Made by a program: the position numbers and the translations under genes. From NCBI RefSeq assembly GCF_003390325.1, contig NZ_QUOK01000008.1, forward strand, positions 124,001-188,000: a DNA stretch of 64,000 nt, given 5' to 3'. Numbering within the stretch: position 1 is the first letter of the stretch; the number at the start of each line of letters is the position of its first letter. Origin of the DNA: Rhodohalobacter sp. SW132. GTDB lineage: Bacteria; Bacteroidota; Rhodothermia; Balneolales; Balneolaceae. This document shows, piece by piece, positions 36,757 through 46,474 of the stretch. The notes beneath the pieces were generated by a model. That model was not told the origin of the DNA and made no database searches. It saw only the letters and a list, made by a program, of their open reading frames with translations.

Positions 36757-38115
36757 ATGAGCAGTGTGCGGTCTTCAACCATGGGGGGAATTGTGTGGAA
36801 GTATCACTCCGGTCAGCGCACGATCGCTATCCTTTCCGGATTAAATGGCACTCGGGAGTGGAAGCTGCCGGTGATTGAGCCAAACGGATCACAATTAAGT
36901 CAGTCAGCCCGGTTTCAGAAAATCGGCCGGCTGGTCGGAGCCGAACTTGATCACATTCAGATCGCCGATTCACTCTTTTATCCTGAACGGGAGCCACCCG
37001 GAGTTGTCGTTTTTTGGCATCTCCAGGTGAAACCGGGCGGACGGAAGATTGAGCAGCCGAAAGGAGTGCAGGTAAAGTGGCTGAGACCGGAAAGAGCGGC
37101 GGAATTAATCACAGACAGGCAGGAGAAACAGCTGATTCTTCAGGTGAACTATCCTGATGAGGCTGAGAATGGGGTTTATAAATCTCTCTCCAAAGACGGT
37201 GATCTCAACCTAAACCCGAACTCAAAACCCAAACCGGTAAATAAATCTGCCTTTGAACGGCTTGAGGGTGACCTGCAATCATTCAGCGGTGAACTCGAAT
37301 TCTTAATTCGCGACAACCTGCTCCCCGATGGTTCCATTCCGCCTTGGGGTGAACAGGCTGGTGCGCTGCTTAACATTGCAGCCCGGCAGATGCGGATCGG
37401 AAAACTGGATGCGGCCTGGAAAAGCCTTCATACCTCCAAGAGACTGGCTCTTTTTGCACTCGAACAACAGGATGTGCCTAAGATGGCTGAACGGATCCGT
37501 CATGAAGCGAACAACTTAAATGAATGGAGAAAACAGAGCGTACTGAATATCTTGAGCGAAAATAACGATGGCCAGATCAGCATCGACAATATGTCTCTCT
37601 TTCTTGCCGCACAGATCCGTGATGAGCATTTCAACAACAATTATTACAAAAACCGGCTTACGCGAAATGTCATCAAAACGCTGATGATCTTGCTGGCAGT
37701 TTCGCTTGCAGCTATTTTTATGTACTTCATCGTACTATCCCAGCTCAATCTCTCAAACCTGATCTCCTTTAACGGTGAAAACCGGGTGATTCAGGAAGTT
37801 CCGCTGCTAATCGGCATTCTGCTTTTCGGCCTGTTTGGCGGTGTTGTGAGTTCGCTGTTTAAAGTAAAAACCGTGGATAATTCACTCCGAAATCCGGAAA
37901 TCCTGAACAATTATCTGTTCACTACCATCCGTGTTTTTATGGGCGGAGCGGCTGCCATCGCTATTTTTATTTTGCTTGAATCGGAGTTTTCTGACATTGT
38001 ATTTGGCAACTTCAGCCTAAGGCCTGAAAATCACTTTACCTACTTTGCGATTGCGTTCGTCTGCGGATTCTCAGAGCGGCTGCTGATGAAAGCCGTCTCT
38101 AAAATCTCTGAATAG
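36757..38115 (+). CDS. Membrane protein with degenerate Nudix-like N-terminal domain
   Basis: Seen in 452 aa: residues 8-140 follow a Nudix-like strand order (GGIVWKYHSGQRTIAILSG, WKLPVIEPNGSQLSQSARFQ, VVVFWHLQV, VKWLRPERAAELI), but the GX5EX7REUXEEXGU box is degenerate, with no RExxEE core. A helical linker (about 165-265) includes LLNIAARQMRIGKLDAAWKSL. Four membrane segments follow (about 308-330, 346-370, 388-408, 424-440), ending FCGFSERLL-like. No known full-length family recognised. It may be a ligand-sensing or scaffold membrane protein. Alone, divergent from the channel gene; the next gene starts 115 bases downstream. Confidence 0.7.
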   Translation: MSSVRSSTMGGIVWKYHSGQRTIAILSGLNGTREWKLPVIEPNGSQLSQSARFQKIGRLVGAELDHIQIADSLFYPEREPPGVVVFWHLQVKPGGRKIEQPKGVQVKWLRPERAAELITDRQEKQLILQVNYPDEAENGVYKSLSKDGDLNLNPNSKPKPVNKSAFERLEGDLQSFSGELEFLIRDNLLPDGSIPPWGEQAGALLNIAARQMRIGKLDAAWKSLHTSKRLALFALEQQDVPKMAERIRHEANNLNEWRKQSVLNILSENNDGQISIDNMSLFLAAQIRDEHFNNNYYKNRLTRNVIKTLMILLAVSLAAIFMYFIVLSQLNLSNLISFNGENRVIQEVPLLIGILLFGLFGGVVSSLFKVKTVDNSLRNPEILNNYLFTTIRVFMGGAAAIAIFILLESEFSDIVFGNFSLRPENHFTYFAIAFVCGFSERLLMKAVSKISE

Positions 38116-38230
38116 TTCATAACGGATCAGCTTCACCACGCATAATATTTCGGCTCACAAATTCACCTTTCGGTCTTCCTGATTTTTTCTATTTTCCTGC
38201 AGATATTTTTCTCATTCAACGATCCATTTT

Positions 38231-40792
38231 ATGACCTATATTCGCGCTACGATTCTCACAATCATCGCTGCCGTTTTTGTTGCTGCGGCCTACGTTTCCG
38301 ATCCCTATTTCGATGCCTATCTCAAGTGGGACGCCGGTGATTACCCCGCCGCACTGGAACAGATGATCGAAATTCTTGAAGGTCCGCAAGCCGATCAATA
38401 TTTCGATGAGATCGCCACGCTCACCGGTGAACTCTACAGGGTTGATACGGTTGCTGTGGATGGCCGAAATCCTGTTTTCAGCCCGGATAATCGCCACTTT
38501 TCCTGGGAAGAAGAAAATGGCGTCACGCAGATCGCGGAGATTCTGGAAGATAGTATTCAGATTTTGCATACCCTTGATGGCAGTGATTTGATCTTCTCTC
38601 CGGCCGGAAATCACGCAATCATTCAGCAGGTTCAATCCACAGAAAAAGCTCTCGATTTGCAGCAGCAGCTACAGGATGCATTTGATGCACGGGACCGGGC
38701 GGGCATTTTCAGAGCGCGGGATGCACTCCAATATGAGCAGGCACTGCATCGCTCTTTTGTGCTCGTAGATCTGGAATCGGGGCGTACAGATCCCATCAAC
38801 ACAAATGAATTGATCGTTCAAAGTCCGGCTTTTGCAGAGGATGGCAGCCTTTACTTTGCCGGAATGAATCCAAATGAACCGGTTCAAAGTGATATTTACA
38901 AAATGGATCTTACAAGTGATACCGCTCCGGAACGCATCACAGCCGGTGAAAACTTTTTCGACTATCCCCGCCCCCTGCCTGATGGAGGAATAATAGCGAC
39001 AATAAATCCCCGCTCTACATTTCCAACCGATCCGGAGCGAGAGACCCATCAAACCGAAACCGAACCTTCCGTGGTTCTGCTGAATGGTGATGGAACTGTA
39101 ACGAAGAGCTGGATTGGGGAATCACCGGTTCTGTCGAAATCTGGAAATCGCCTGGCTTTTATGACAGAATCCGGCGGAGAAAATCACATCCATAGCGCAG
39201 ATCTTTCGGGTGAAGATTATGAAGCTATCACACTGGTGTCATCGGAAGACGCCATTCAAAATCCTGCATTGTCGCCGGATGGGAGTAAGCTCGCATTTAT
39301 GATCCGTTCAGGCATCAGCTGGGATATCCACCTGGTTCACACCGCTGATGGCTCGGAAGAACCACTCACGTTTGATATTCAGCACGAACTTTTCCCGCAT
39401 TTTCTGGATGATGAACGCGTACTTGGCATGATGGGTGAAGCGCGCCACCGGCGATCCCATATTTATGATGTGAGCACGAAAGAATTTTATCGCCTGTTTC
39501 ACAACAACAGCGTAAGAACCGTTTCGATGGAGTATGAGTGGGAACCGAGCCCGGATGGAAAACATCTGCTTGTGGTAGCCGAACGGGATGGCAATACCAT
39601 AACTCCTGAACGGGGTGTTTACCTGGTTCGGATTGGAGAGAGAATCAGCCGGGAAGCGATGCTGGAACGACTCCGAAAAAATCTTGAAAACGAGCTGGAT
39701 CTCCGCAGCCGGGCGGAAAATATGTACGAGCCGATTTATGATGAGGTGCGAAGTGCAACGCAGGAAGTGAATATCACGCGGCTTTATCACTACCAGAAAT
39801 CGCTTTACGATTTTGGATCAAAACATATGACCCAGCCCGGAAATCAAAAAGCATCGGAATATATTTATGAAACCCTGAAGTCGTTTGGATATGAGCCGGA
39901 GCTGCAATGGTTCAGTCCTTCGGGTGATATTGAAACAGCCAATGTAATTGCGAGGCTGGAAGGCACCGAGCATCCTGAGGTCGTTTACATTCTCAGCTCC
40001 CATTTCGATTCTGTGCTGCGCAGTCCGGGCGCCGATGACAACAGCACCGGAACGGCCGTACTTCTCGAAGCGGCCCGTGTACTTGCCGAAAACCCACAGC
40101 CGGCAACCATCATTTTTGCTTCGCTGACAGCGGAAGAGTCTGGACTGCTCGGGGCACGTGAATTTGTCCGTGTTGCAGATCAGGAAGGACTTACCGCAGC
40201 CGGAGTGATTAATAACGACATGATGGGATGGACCCGCCACCATCGCCTGGATGATACCATCCGGTTCTCCAATTACGGAATCCGGGATGTACAGCACTCC
40301 GGGGCCATTCTGTTTTCTGACCTGATCACCTACGATTCGCGCTACTATCGCAATACCGACGCCCACGTATTTTTTGATGCGTACGGTGATGTGATTGGCG
40401 GCATCGGCTCCTACCCGATCCTGGGAAACCCCAACTATCACCAACCAACTGACCGACTGGAAACGATCAATCACAACCTTGTACAGGAAGTTGCCCGTTC
40501 CACAACGGCTACACTGATGATGCTTTCCAACGCCCCATCAAAAGTAACGGGACTTGAATACCGCGAACGAAGCCGGAGTCGAACAGAACTGAGCTGGAAT
40601 CCATCCGCTGAATCGGATATTGATTTTTACCGGGTAAGCTTCACCCATCGCAACGGAGAGAAAATGACTGAGGAAACAGCATCGGAGCAGATTACCATTC
40701 GCAACGCCGATCTGTCAAAAGAAATTTCCGTTGTTGCGGTGAACAACCGCGGTATCACGGGTTGGGACCCGAGCCGGCTGGAAACAGAATAG
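38231..40792 (+). CDS. Secreted propeller-M28 zinc peptidase with C-terminal FN3 domain
   Basis: Seen in 853 aa: an N-terminal signal or anchor (ILTIIAAVFVAAAYVS), a PD40/TolB-like beta-propeller (about 70-480; NPVFSPDNRHFSW, NPALSPDGSKLAFM), an M28 di-zinc peptidase (about 520-770) with all ligand motifs SSHFDSV, GADDNSTG, TAEESGLLG, NNDMMG and PNYHQPTD, and an FN3-like tail (about 775-850; VTGLEYRERSRSRTELSW). Family knowledge: an aminopeptidase or glutamate carboxypeptidase-like exopeptidase. Likely periplasmic or outer-surface peptide degradation. A single gene, convergent with the TolC gene. Confidence 0.9.
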   Translation: MTYIRATILTIIAAVFVAAAYVSDPYFDAYLKWDAGDYPAALEQMIEILEGPQADQYFDEIATLTGELYRVDTVAVDGRNPVFSPDNRHFSWEEENGVTQIAEILEDSIQILHTLDGSDLIFSPAGNHAIIQQVQSTEKALDLQQQLQDAFDARDRAGIFRARDALQYEQALHRSFVLVDLESGRTDPINTNELIVQSPAFAEDGSLYFAGMNPNEPVQSDIYKMDLTSDTAPERITAGENFFDYPRPLPDGGIIATINPRSTFPTDPERETHQTETEPSVVLLNGDGTVTKSWIGESPVLSKSGNRLAFMTESGGENHIHSADLSGEDYEAITLVSSEDAIQNPALSPDGSKLAFMIRSGISWDIHLVHTADGSEEPLTFDIQHELFPHFLDDERVLGMMGEARHRRSHIYDVSTKEFYRLFHNNSVRTVSMEYEWEPSPDGKHLLVVAERDGNTITPERGVYLVRIGERISREAMLERLRKNLENELDLRSRAENMYEPIYDEVRSATQEVNITRLYHYQKSLYDFGSKHMTQPGNQKASEYIYETLKSFGYEPELQWFSPSGDIETANVIARLEGTEHPEVVYILSSHFDSVLRSPGADDNSTGTAVLLEAARVLAENPQPATIIFASLTAEESGLLGAREFVRVADQEGLTAAGVINNDMMGWTRHHRLDDTIRFSNYGIRDVQHSGAILFSDLITYDSRYYRNTDAHVFFDAYGDVIGGIGSYPILGNPNYHQPTDRLETINHNLVQEVARSTTATLMMLSNAPSKVTGLEYRERSRSRTELSWNPSAESDIDFYRVSFTHRNGEKMTEETASEQITIRNADLSKEISVVAVNNRGITGWDPSRLETE

Positions 40793-40816
40793 CGGGAAAA
40801 TATTCCATCATTTTTT

Positions 40817-42304
40817 TTACAGGTCATGAGTTATGACAACATCCTGCTCAAAATCAAAGAGTGTCATGCGGCGAAGATTATAAAAACTAATCCAGTAGTT
40901 TCGAATGGCCTGGATATAACTTCTGAGCGCTGCATCCCGCTCTGTTTGAGCAATAAAGAGATTTGTAATATCAATCTGCCCGATTTGGTACCGGTTGCGT
41001 GCTACCTCATACCGCCGGTCGGCTATCCTTTCAGAGAGTTCCGCCAGCAGTACCTGATCCCTCAGCTGATGAAACTCCGCAACCATGTTTTGCACCTGAA
41101 GGTCAAACTGTGCCTGCTCAAAAGCGATATCATCTGCCACCTGCCGCTGGGTATTTCTGGCGAAATTTACTTCGGCTCTCTGTTTACCCCAGTTAAATAT
41201 CGGAATCTGGAAATTGAGGGCCACAAACTGCTGGCTAAGTGGTTCCTGGTAGGTATTTAAAAAATTCTCTGAGGTTTGATTAAGCCCGTAATTTGCCTGG
41301 ATCGTTGCAGAAAATGAACTCTGTTTCATTGCCATATCAAGCGTACGCTCCGCTTCAAGCGTCTGCATTTCAAAGTTGAGATACATGCTGTTATAGAGTC
41401 TTGCCATCTGCAGGGCTCTCTCCTGGTCAACATGAAATTCAGGGACATCTTCAGGAATATCGACCTCTATCGGGATATCAGGGCTAAGGCCAAGCAGAAG
41501 TCTGAAATTATCTATCTGCTGATCATAATTCAGCTGAGCCTGTGTAAGTGAGGATTCTGCATTCCGGAGCTGAAGTTCTGTTTGAAGCAGATCGTTTTCG
41601 GCAATATTGCCAACATTATACCTGCCCTGTGATATGTTATAAATTGAATCGTTTGCAGCTACGTTAAATTCTGCAATATCCAGGTTTATCCTGGATAGAA
41701 GCAGATCAAAGTAGCGCTGAGTTACTGTGAGGGACAGGCTCTCCATCGCTTCAGTATATTCTTTTTGAGCAATTTGTAGCTGAAGCGGCTCGATCCGGTT
41801 TCTCCATTTCAACTCGTTAAATTGAAATAATGGCTGACTGTAGCCGATCACCACTGGTGTTGAACTCCATAAATAGGTGTTTTCGTTTGCAAAAACACCA
41901 AGTCTTGTTATACCTGTTGAAATGGAAAGGTTACCCCCTGTAGGCATAACCGGCTGTTCAATGGAAAGACCAAATGATGCGTTGGATTGCTGAGTGTAGA
42001 TTAATGAAGTAGTACCGTCCGGGTTAAGATTATCACGAAAAGAACGCCGGTAATTTGGAGCATTCCCGCTGGCACTGAGGCCCGGCAGCAGATCTGCCCT
42101 GAACGATCGGTAACGCCATTGGTTGGCAATCAGAGCATAACGTGCACTTTGGGAAAGCGGGCTCAGATCAATAGCAAGATCAATCGACTCCTGCAGCGTC
42201 AGCGGATAAGTGTCATCGAAATTCTGACAAACCGCTTCTTTATGAATCGTTATGCTAAATAAAGTGATTAACAGAACTACTACCGCCAGTTTATTTTTAA
42301 TCAT
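40817..42304 (-). CDS. TolC-family outer membrane efflux protein
   Basis: Seen: 495 aa from ATG 42304 (the in-frame ATG at 42331 would put nine residues before the signal peptide). Signal peptide (LAVVVLLITLFSITIH), then two OEP repeats with long helices: LTLQESIDLAIDLSPLSQSA, LQTELQLRNAESSLTQAQLNY, and DILARNRYQIGQIDI-like REVARNRYQIGQIDITNLFI in the second half. Family knowledge: trimeric outer membrane duct of tripartite pumps. Third gene of the adaptor-permease-TolC operon; the gap to the permease is 60 bases. Confidence 0.92.
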   Translation of the reverse strand: MIKNKLAVVVLLITLFSITIHKEAVCQNFDDTYPLTLQESIDLAIDLSPLSQSARYALIANQWRYRSFRADLLPGLSASGNAPNYRRSFRDNLNPDGTTSLIYTQQSNASFGLSIEQPVMPTGGNLSISTGITRLGVFANENTYLWSSTPVVIGYSQPLFQFNELKWRNRIEPLQLQIAQKEYTEAMESLSLTVTQRYFDLLLSRINLDIAEFNVAANDSIYNISQGRYNVGNIAENDLLQTELQLRNAESSLTQAQLNYDQQIDNFRLLLGLSPDIPIEVDIPEDVPEFHVDQERALQMARLYNSMYLNFEMQTLEAERTLDMAMKQSSFSATIQANYGLNQTSENFLNTYQEPLSQQFVALNFQIPIFNWGKQRAEVNFARNTQRQVADDIAFEQAQFDLQVQNMVAEFHQLRDQVLLAELSERIADRRYEVARNRYQIGQIDITNLFIAQTERDAALRSYIQAIRNYWISFYNLRRMTLFDFEQDVVITHDL

Positions 42305-42364
42305 ATAAATGTTATGTCTCAAGCTTGCCATTGTTCTCTGATGAACTCTTGAATTCCCATTGGA

Positions 42365-43702
42365 TTATTCGTGCCTTAGTGCGGTGACCGGCTCCTGTTC
42401 GGCAGCTCTCTTAGCAGGGAAATAGCCAAATACCACTCCTATGAGAGTCGCTACACCAAATGAAATCAGTATTGAACCGATGGTTACAATGGATACAATT
42501 CCGGCTGAAACTTCGACGATATAACTGAACCCAATTCCCACGACAACGCCCAGAAAGCCTCCTGCAACACAAATAACCAAAGCCTCGGTTAAAAACTGAA
42601 GCTGAATATCCTGTCTTTTTGCGCCCACAGCTCTCCTCACACCAATTTCTCTGTAACGTTCAACGACCGATGCCAGCATGATATTCATGATGCCAATACC
42701 ACCTACCAATAGCGAAATGGAAGCTATAGACGCGAGTACAATATTAAAAATTCTTCGGGTCTGCTGCTCTTGCTGTAGTAGCAATTCAGGAACGATAATT
42801 TCGAAATCCACTACCTGGTTGTGACGACGTTCAAGCATTCGCGAAATAATTTCGGCTATCGTCACGCTGTAACTGTTATCTGTCACCTGAACGATAGCCC
42901 GGTTGAGCTGATGATAGTTCCTGTCGCGCTGTACTTCGGCATTTGGATTGTTTTCCGCCGCCTGTGCAGCCTGCACATCCCGGTTCGTAACCAGTGCCCT
43001 GTTTCCATATCGCAGTAGCACACTTTCTGCAGGAGCAAAAACATCCTGATTATAGTCACGGATTCCCAGGTTTTCTATCTGGCTGGATGTCAGCTGCCGT
43101 TCCTGCAGCACCCCAACAACTGTAAACCAGACATTTCCGGCTTTGATCTTTTTTCCGATAGGATCTTCCCCCGGAAAAAACCGGGTTCTCACACCATGCC
43201 CTATAATGGCAGCCGGTATAGACTCCTCGAAGTGTAGAGTCGTAAAATTTGTACCTGAGTGAATTTCAAAATTATTGATATCAAAATAGCGATCGTTTAC
43301 ACCAACAAGTTTTCCGCTCCTCATCTGACCCGCCCGGATAAATTGAGTATCGTAGATTATTTCTGGAGTTACGGCTTGTACGTGCGGAATCTGGGTTTGA
43401 ATGCTATAGAGATCTTCGAGTGTGAAACCGGGGCTGAACCGACGCTGATTCAGAAATTCTTCCTCACTGTCCTCAACCTCCCCCTCACTCTGCTCTGCCA
43501 CAGGCTGAATAATGACGTTATTAGTCCCCAGGAGCTGCATATTGGAGAGAATTTCCTGTTGAGCACCGGTTCCAATGGCAAGCATAGCAATAACAGAAGC
43601 TACTCCGAATATAATACCCAGGGATGTAAGGAAAGAGCGAAGCTTGTTTCGTTTGATTGCTTCTATAGCAATGTCCAGGTTGTATGAAAATATTTGATAC
43701 AA
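42365..43702 (-). CDS. MacB-type ABC transporter permease (no ATPase domain)
   Basis: Seen in 445 aa: an N-terminal membrane helix (NKLRSFLTSLGIIFGVASVIAM region), a large periplasmic MacB_PCD domain (about 50-310), and a C-terminal FtsX domain with three helices (SISLLVGGIGIMNIMLASVV, REIGVRRAVGAKR, FGYFPAKRAAEQEPVTALRHE). The Walker A, signature and Walker B motifs are absent, so the ATPase must come from another gene. It is flanked by adaptor and TolC genes. Family knowledge: mechanotransmission pump for macrolides, peptides, lipoproteins or siderophores. The substrate is unknown. Confidence 0.9.
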   Translation of the reverse strand: MYQIFSYNLDIAIEAIKRNKLRSFLTSLGIIFGVASVIAMLAIGTGAQQEILSNMQLLGTNNVIIQPVAEQSEGEVEDSEEEFLNQRRFSPGFTLEDLYSIQTQIPHVQAVTPEIIYDTQFIRAGQMRSGKLVGVNDRYFDINNFEIHSGTNFTTLHFEESIPAAIIGHGVRTRFFPGEDPIGKKIKAGNVWFTVVGVLQERQLTSSQIENLGIRDYNQDVFAPAESVLLRYGNRALVTNRDVQAAQAAENNPNAEVQRDRNYHQLNRAIVQVTDNSYSVTIAEIISRMLERRHNQVVDFEIIVPELLLQQEQQTRRIFNIVLASIASISLLVGGIGIMNIMLASVVERYREIGVRRAVGAKRQDIQLQFLTEALVICVAGGFLGVVVGIGFSYIVEVSAGIVSIVTIGSILISFGVATLIGVVFGYFPAKRAAEQEPVTALRHE

Positions 43703-43759
43703 ATGATGATTATTTCAGGCTATTGTTTTAGTGGTATAAGTGTTTTTGTGGTATAAAAA

Positions 43760-45088
43760 TCAGGGAGCCTCAACGATGTCTGCTTCCTGTTCAGAAACAA
43801 CATCCTCTTCCGGCACCAGCTCATCTCTATACTTTTCAAGCACATTCTCTGGCAACCTTATCTTTCTCATAGCAGACGTATCGGGAGGCATGGAAATCAT
43901 CACCTGGTCATCTTCTGTAATACCTTCAAGGATTACTATATCATTGTCATTTCTTGCGCCCATAATAATTTGCTGCATCACAGTTTGAATACCCTCTCTT
44001 TTGAACACAAAATGGTCATTATTGTGGTTGTGGACCGATTCAAGAGGAACAAACAAAGCATTTTCAATGGTTTCAACCAGGATCTCGTTGCTGGTTGTCA
44101 TAGCCGGACGAAGGGTGGTGTCTGATTCATTGATCTCAATTTTTACTTCAAATACCTTTGAGTGAGAATTTGGGCGCTGCTCCCCTATATTGGCAACTGA
44201 AGTCACAACCCCGGTGAGCTCCTTGTCACGAATAGCATCCAGCCCGATCTGAACAGACTGATTGGTGCGTATTTTCTGAATATCCACTTCATTAATGTAG
44301 GTGATGGATTCCATTACACTAAAGTCCGGGAGTTCAGCTACTACAGGATCAAAAGAATTAATACTACTGCCCGTCGTGGTTTTACGTCCCTGCCAGTTTC
44401 TGGCATATACCACCATACCGTTTTCGGGTGCAAGAATGGTAAAATCATTCATTACTCTCATGATCCGGTCAAGGCCATTTTTCTCCTGAGTAAGAGTGGC
44501 TTCTATCTCACGTATACTCGCTTCAGCCTGGCGCACCCGTGTGCGATAGTTTTGCTGCTCCTGGGCAAGTTGGCGTTCCGTACGTTCAAGTTCAATCTGG
44601 GTCTGACGCTGCACGGCGGGTGATTCATATACTGACTGGTCTACAGCAATCTGTCTCTCTTCAAGCTGAAAATGAAGGTTTTCAAGATTGTCACGGGCTT
44701 GTGACAAGGTAAGAGAACTGTCCAGCTGAGCCTGTTCAAACTGTGATTCAGCCCTCTGAACTTCAAGCTCAGCATTTTGCAGCCGGGTAAGGGCCTCTGA
44801 ACGGTCAATCTCTGCTACCACATCTCCCTTGCTGACAATGGTCCCTTCCGGCACAAGGTTCTGTATGGTCATATTCCAGATCTGAATTTCGCGTGCACCC
44901 TGCGGGCCCCTGATCTGAATGGAGTTTTTTGCCTGAAGTTCACCGGTTGTTGCTACCGAAACTTTAAAATCACCATATTGAGGACTTACAAAAATATCAA
45001 AATGTTCACCTGTATCCCTCCCCAAAAAAGCCCAAATTGAAATTAATACCCCTATTGAAAGAATGGAATAAGTAATTTTTTTAACCAT
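43760..45088 (-). CDS. MacA/HlyD-type periplasmic adaptor protein
   Basis: Seen in 442 aa: an N-terminal membrane anchor (YSILSIGVLISIWAFLG), a lipoyl/barrel-sandwich part (VSVATTGELQAKNSIQI, EGTIVSKGDVVAEIDRS), a long coiled-coil hairpin (about 100-200, AELEVQRAESQFEQAQ, ERQLAQEQQNYRTRV), then beta-barrel domains (VQIGLDAIRDKELTGVVTSV). It bridges the inner membrane permease and TolC. First gene of the operon; the 370 bases upstream are gene-free and should hold the promoter. Confidence 0.9.
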   Translation of the reverse strand: MVKKITYSILSIGVLISIWAFLGRDTGEHFDIFVSPQYGDFKVSVATTGELQAKNSIQIRGPQGAREIQIWNMTIQNLVPEGTIVSKGDVVAEIDRSEALTRLQNAELEVQRAESQFEQAQLDSSLTLSQARDNLENLHFQLEERQIAVDQSVYESPAVQRQTQIELERTERQLAQEQQNYRTRVRQAEASIREIEATLTQEKNGLDRIMRVMNDFTILAPENGMVVYARNWQGRKTTTGSSINSFDPVVAELPDFSVMESITYINEVDIQKIRTNQSVQIGLDAIRDKELTGVVTSVANIGEQRPNSHSKVFEVKIEINESDTTLRPAMTTSNEILVETIENALFVPLESVHNHNNDHFVFKREGIQTVMQQIIMGARNDNDIVILEGITEDDQVMISMPPDTSAMRKIRLPENVLEKYRDELVPEEDVVSEQEADIVEAP

Positions 45089-45456
45089 GATGAGGGTTGT
45101 AAATTGTTAAAATATCTTTTTCAGGTACTCAGACTGGAAAAACATCTATCACTGCATTTAAAAACCATCCCCGTTTCTTGATGATACCAGGCTTCTAAAT
45201 GAATACTATTAACTGCGTAGTTACTAATATATTTTAACATTAGCAAAAGTTTGAAGCTAATTTTTCAAAAAATATTTAGAGAGAGGATAAGGGCTGATGA
45301 AAAGGGTATAATCCAGTTCTAATTCTTTTATAACCGGCTGCTCCTTCCATGCCCAAAAAGAAGTTTACATAGAAGATGGGTCTGGGGTATCTTATTTATC
45401 TGAGATATTTGCCCTCTACACAGCGATAAGGCACCACTGAAATCTGATATCTCAGC
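45089..45456. other. Gene-free spacer upstream of the efflux operon
   Basis: AT-rich, no convincing frame or strong hairpin seen. It separates the efflux operon from the end of the 2-hydroxyacid dehydrogenase operon and presumably carries the efflux promoter. Confidence 0.5.
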
Positions 45457-46410
45457 TTATCCGGTCAAATCATCTCTATTAAAAACAACGGAAGAGTCCG
45501 GTTCCTTTCCTGAAAGGATAGCAAGTACATTTTCTACTGTTTGCAGACACATGTTCCGATAGGTGGTGTCTGTTAAGCTTCCCGTGTGGGGTGTGATAAC
45601 TGTTTTAGGATGAGTGAGCAGCGGGCAGTTTTTGCCGGGCGGTTCAACAGCCAGTACATCGGCAGCAAAACCGGCTATTTTACCCTGGTTTAATGCTTTT
45701 AACAGTGCATCTTGATCGATAACAGCACCACGGGCCGTATTAATCAGAAAGCTGCCCGGTTTCATCATCCCAAGCTCTTTTTCACCCAGCAGGTTCCTGG
45801 TTTCTTCCAGAAGAGGCAGGTGAATGGAGATAATATCAGATCGTTTCAGAACTTCTTCAAGCGAATAGGAATCTGACCTGGTTTGCGCGGGAAATTCATT
45901 CCAGAAAATCACGTTCATTCCAAAGGCTTTTGCGAGGCGGGCAACGCGACTTCCGATATTACCAGTACCTAAGATTCCAAGGGTTTTGCCATGTATCTCA
46001 TCGCCACTGTACTGATTTCGAAACTCCCAGTTATTCTGCTTTACCTCCGAAACTGTTTTCCATGTATTTCTCACGAGCATCAGCATCAATGCAAGCGTGT
46101 GTTCAGCCATTGTATCTGAATTAGAACCAGGTGCATTCACAACTTTGATGTTTCGTGTTGTAGCTTCATCTACATCAATATTATCCAATCCAACCCCGCA
46201 GCGGGCAACTACTTTTAAGTCAGGATATTTTTCGATTAATACCCGATCCACCCGCCCTTTCCCTCTGGTGATAATAGCCTGTACAGATTCATTTCCTGTT
46301 ATTTTCAGGGGATCAGTTTCGTTGAATGCCTCAAAAACGGCGGCTTGTTTTCGCAGTTTTGAATCAGCTTCAGCGGCGATGGTCTCAAGAAGCAGAACGT
46401 TTTTTTTCAT
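45457..46410 (-). CDS. D-2-hydroxyacid dehydrogenase (phosphoglycerate dehydrogenase-like)
   Basis: Seen in 317 aa: substrate-domain GVGLDNIDVDEAT, NAD-binding LGILGTGNIGSRVARLA (about residue 145), catalytic Arg in NTARGAVID, and His in VITPHTGSLTD. No regulatory ACT domain, so it is the short catabolic type rather than SerA. As the last gene of a four-gene unit (isomerase, enolase-family enzyme, VOC protein, this) it probably oxidises or reduces a 2-hydroxy or 2-keto acid from a sugar-acid route (inference). Confidence 0.88.
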   Translation of the reverse strand: MKKNVLLLETIAAEADSKLRKQAAVFEAFNETDPLKITGNESVQAIITRGKGRVDRVLIEKYPDLKVVARCGVGLDNIDVDEATTRNIKVVNAPGSNSDTMAEHTLALMLMLVRNTWKTVSEVKQNNWEFRNQYSGDEIHGKTLGILGTGNIGSRVARLAKAFGMNVIFWNEFPAQTRSDSYSLEEVLKRSDIISIHLPLLEETRNLLGEKELGMMKPGSFLINTARGAVIDQDALLKALNQGKIAGFAADVLAVEPPGKNCPLLTHPKTVITPHTGSLTDTTYRNMCLQTVENVLAILSGKEPDSSVVFNRDDLTG

Positions 46411-46474
46411 ACGTTTTATACCGGATTCTGAGAATCTGAAAGACCCTCACTATTCCTTTTTAGTTCTTTTCTGT

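Noticed and set aside
39818-40474. 218-codon minus-strand frame inside the M28 peptidase gene
   Set aside because: Antisense to well-supported zinc-ligand coding sequence.
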